A DNA stretch of 64,000 nt from JAHCHG01 sp965214585 (GTDB lineage Bacteria; Acidobacteriota; Blastocatellia; Pyrinomonadales; Pyrinomonadaceae), in NCBI GenBank assembly GCA_965214585.1, contig OZ243957.1, forward strand, positions 3,596,001-3,660,000, read 5' to 3'. Both the position numbers and the translations under genes were made by a program. The notes beneath the pieces were generated by a model that saw only the letters and a list, made by a program, of their open reading frames with translations, was not told where the DNA came from and did not search any database. Below, piece by piece: positions 62,395 to 64,000 of this stretch (its first letter is position 1; each line of letters starts with the position of its first letter).

Positions 62395-63342
62395 ATGATT
62401 GCCGAATTTTCAAATTTCTCCCGAATATGTTTAAATTTGCTTCGTATGCTGAAAAGATTTGAATTTCAGGTGGAAAAAGAATTTCACAAAAAACGGCTCG
62501 ACGAATTTTTGTTTAACACATTTGATTCTCTGAGCAAAATTTATTTGCGAAACGTCATTAAAAACAAGAACTGCGAACTTAACGGCTACATTGCCAACGC
62601 CGGAATGCGGCTTAAAACAAATGATTTTATCGAAATCGAAGTTGACACCGACCGAGAAACCGCGATGAAACCGCAGCCGATTGAATTTGAAATTGTTTAC
62701 GAAGACCGGGAAATTTTAGTCGTCAATAAACCCGCCGATCTGCTCGTTCATCCGACGCACCGCGAAAAAAGCGGAACTCTTTTAAACGGTCTTTCTTATT
62801 ATCTGAATAAAATAAATAACGAAAACAAATCCAAAATCGAAATTATTCGTCCGAGTTTGATTCATCGGCTTGACAGGCAGACTTCGGGGCTTATTCTGAT
62901 TGCCAAAACGACGAAAGCGACGCGGATTTTGGCAAAATACTTCAAGGAAAAACTTGTTGAGAAAAAATATCTGGCTATTGTCGGCGGCATTTTGGAAAAA
63001 GATTCGGGCGAAATAAACGAGCCAATCGGAAGATTTGAAGAAGAAAAATATTGGAACGTAAAACCCGGAGGCAAATCGGCGCACACGCGTTTTCGGGTGC
63101 TGAAAAAACTCGAAAATAAAACGCTGCTCGAACTCGAACCCGTAACCGGCAGAACAAACCAACTGCGGATTCACTTGGCGTTTATCGGGCATCCGATAAT
63201 CGGCGATACGGTTTACAAAGGCGAAAAGTTTCCGCGTTTGTGCCTGCACGCATCGAGTTTGAAATTTCGGCATCCGTCCAAAAACGAAAAAGTCGAATTT
63301 CAGAGCGAATTGCCGTCAGAGATAAAATCGTTGCTAAAATAG
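62395..63342 (+). CDS. RluA-family pseudouridine synthase
   Basis: 315 residues if begun at the ATG 62395; Met18 (MLKRFEFQVEKEF, 62446) is equally likely since neither has a clear ribosome site. N-terminal S4 domain, then the catalytic RxHRLDRQTSGLIL (Asp about 160) and LEPVTGRTNQLRIHLAFIGH. Isomerises uridine in rRNA or tRNA. Confidence 0.9.
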   Translation: MIAEFSNFSRICLNLLRMLKRFEFQVEKEFHKKRLDEFLFNTFDSLSKIYLRNVIKNKNCELNGYIANAGMRLKTNDFIEIEVDTDRETAMKPQPIEFEIVYEDREILVVNKPADLLVHPTHREKSGTLLNGLSYYLNKINNENKSKIEIIRPSLIHRLDRQTSGLILIAKTTKATRILAKYFKEKLVEKKYLAIVGGILEKDSGEINEPIGRFEEEKYWNVKPGGKSAHTRFRVLKKLENKTLLELEPVTGRTNQLRIHLAFIGHPIIGDTVYKGEKFPRLCLHASSLKFRHPSKNEKVEFQSELPSEIKSLLK

Positions 63343-63358
63343 AAAATTTTCGTATAAT
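63331..63358 (+). promoter_or_regulatory. Promoter of the thioredoxin gene
   Basis: TTGCTA (63331-63336), 16 bp, TATAAT (63353-63358), so the transcript would begin within 0-3 nt of the ATG at 63367. Confidence 0.5.
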
Positions 63359-63366
63359 TGCAAGTT

Positions 63367-64000
63367 ATGAAATTTAGAATTTTCATCATTTTGATCATTT
63401 TTTTATTGGCTTTCCAGACGATAAACGCGCAAACAATCAACTGGCTGGATGATTTAAGTAAAGCGAAAAAACTCGCGCAAAAAGACGGCAAGCCGATTTT
63501 AATAGACTTTACGGCAAAATGGTGCGCTCCCTGCAAAGCGATGGACAGGGAATTCTGGACGCAGCCGGAAATTGTCGAAATCTCTAAAGATTTTGTCTGC
63601 GTAAAAATTGATTACGACAAAAATTTCGATCTGCGCCGGAAATACACGGTGCGCGGCATTCCGTATGTGCTTCTTACCGATTCGTGGGGAACGGGATTGG
63701 AGTTTCAGCGCGGCTACGGCAAAACTACGGGCGAGCAAATAATCGGGAAAATCAAAAGCATTCCGAAAGATTTCAGCGAGATTCTAAAAGCCGGAAACAA
63801 ACTCGAAGACGACGAAAATAATTCTAAGGCTCTGATGCAGGTTGCCGATTTTTACCAAGACAGAAACTATTTTTATCAAAGCAGCGATTTTTACGCGCGA
63901 CTTTTAAGAGTTGAAAAAGAAGCGGAAAAACGCGAAAAAATTCTGCTGAATTTGGGTTTTAATTATCTGCGTTTAAACATTTTTGACGAAGCCGGAAAAT
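63367..64000 (+). CDS. Exported thioredoxin-domain protein, cut by the window end
   Basis: The first 211 codons. Signal peptide ending near INAQ; thioredoxin fold with the active site KWCAPCKAMDREFW, cis-Pro in RGIPYVLL, and after about residue 140 helical TPR-like segments (SKALMQVADFYQDRNYFY). Reading frame is still open at 64000. Probably a periplasmic disulfide reductase of the DsbD/TlpA type (inference). Confidence 0.88.
   Translation, partial: MKFRIFIILIIFLLAFQTINAQTINWLDDLSKAKKLAQKDGKPILIDFTAKWCAPCKAMDREFWTQPEIVEISKDFVCVKIDYDKNFDLRRKYTVRGIPYVLLTDSWGTGLEFQRGYGKTTGEQIIGKIKSIPKDFSEILKAGNKLEDDENNSKALMQVADFYQDRNYFYQSSDFYARLLRVEKEAEKREKILLNLGFNYLRLNIFDEAGK

Noticed and set aside
62144..62395. 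83-residue open frame before the RluA gene
   Set aside because: Begins in an inverted repeat, no ribosome site, no family; composition like spacer DNA.

Overview
The window looks like chromosomal DNA of a diderm (LPS-type) bacterium of moderate to low GC. lpxD, a heptosyltransferase II with GmhB, type IV pilins under PilS/PilR and sigma-54, MutS2, two Uma2-family proteins, a TIGR03960-type B12/radical-SAM protein and secreted amidohydrolases together point to Acidobacteriota, most likely class Blastocatellia. That placement is inference from gene content; there is no rRNA in the window. All product calls come from reading motifs, not from database searches.

Layout. 1-269 is the start of moeA. 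571-3795 is a secreted subtilase with FG-GAP/VCBS repeats. 4412-8340 holds an acyl-CoA dehydrogenase, a lipoprotein, a CYTH protein and a transglycosylase-like protein. 8595-11933 runs glmM, a strongly promoted structured RNA of unknown family (about 10051-10250), aroB and a small membrane protein. 12081-19785 (minus strand) carries the radical-SAM protein, Uma2, rpoD and dnaG, with dnaG translationally coupled to a PIN toxin gene. 19785-21625 is a decayed accessory island: toxin-antitoxin genes, a gene split by a miniature transposon, and a duplicated end of mutS2. 22608-26350 is mutS2 plus small housekeeping genes. 26484-30959 is a triplet of amidohydrolase paralogues. 31377-37511 has an SLC12-like transporter, a VKOR-like protein, an SDR, lpxD and Uma2. 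37517-40662 is priA and a small membrane protein. 41353-44307 is an ABC exporter with a TPR protein. 44384-51706 is a pilin locus (pilS, pilR, sigma-54 promoter, three pilins, O-antigen-ligase-like protein). 51724-57726 holds a sugar isomerase-like cupin, gmhB/waaF, a glutathione peroxidase, a paraslipin and ilvA. 57796-64000 holds a Slt-type transglycosylase, glnE, an RluA-type synthase and a thioredoxin cut by the window end.

The most unusual layer is the repeats. At least four kinds of small non-coding element fill the spacers: (A) a 182-bp miniature element with terminal inverted repeats and a TTA/TAA target duplication, one copy of which splits a gene that becomes intact again when the element is removed in silico, while the other has grown a 23-bp x 8 minisatellite; (B) a roughly 135-bp inverted-repeat element in three copies; (C) long-arm inverted repeats; and (D) arrays with a 7-bp (sometimes 10-bp) period, often arranged as inverted pairs. 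Class D arrays also enter genes: MutS2 carries three in-frame insertions made of them, and the ends of several other proteins are encoded by them. They resemble in style the heptameric STRR repeats known from heterocystous cyanobacteria.

No tRNA, rRNA, CRISPR array, integrase or transposase gene was seen.
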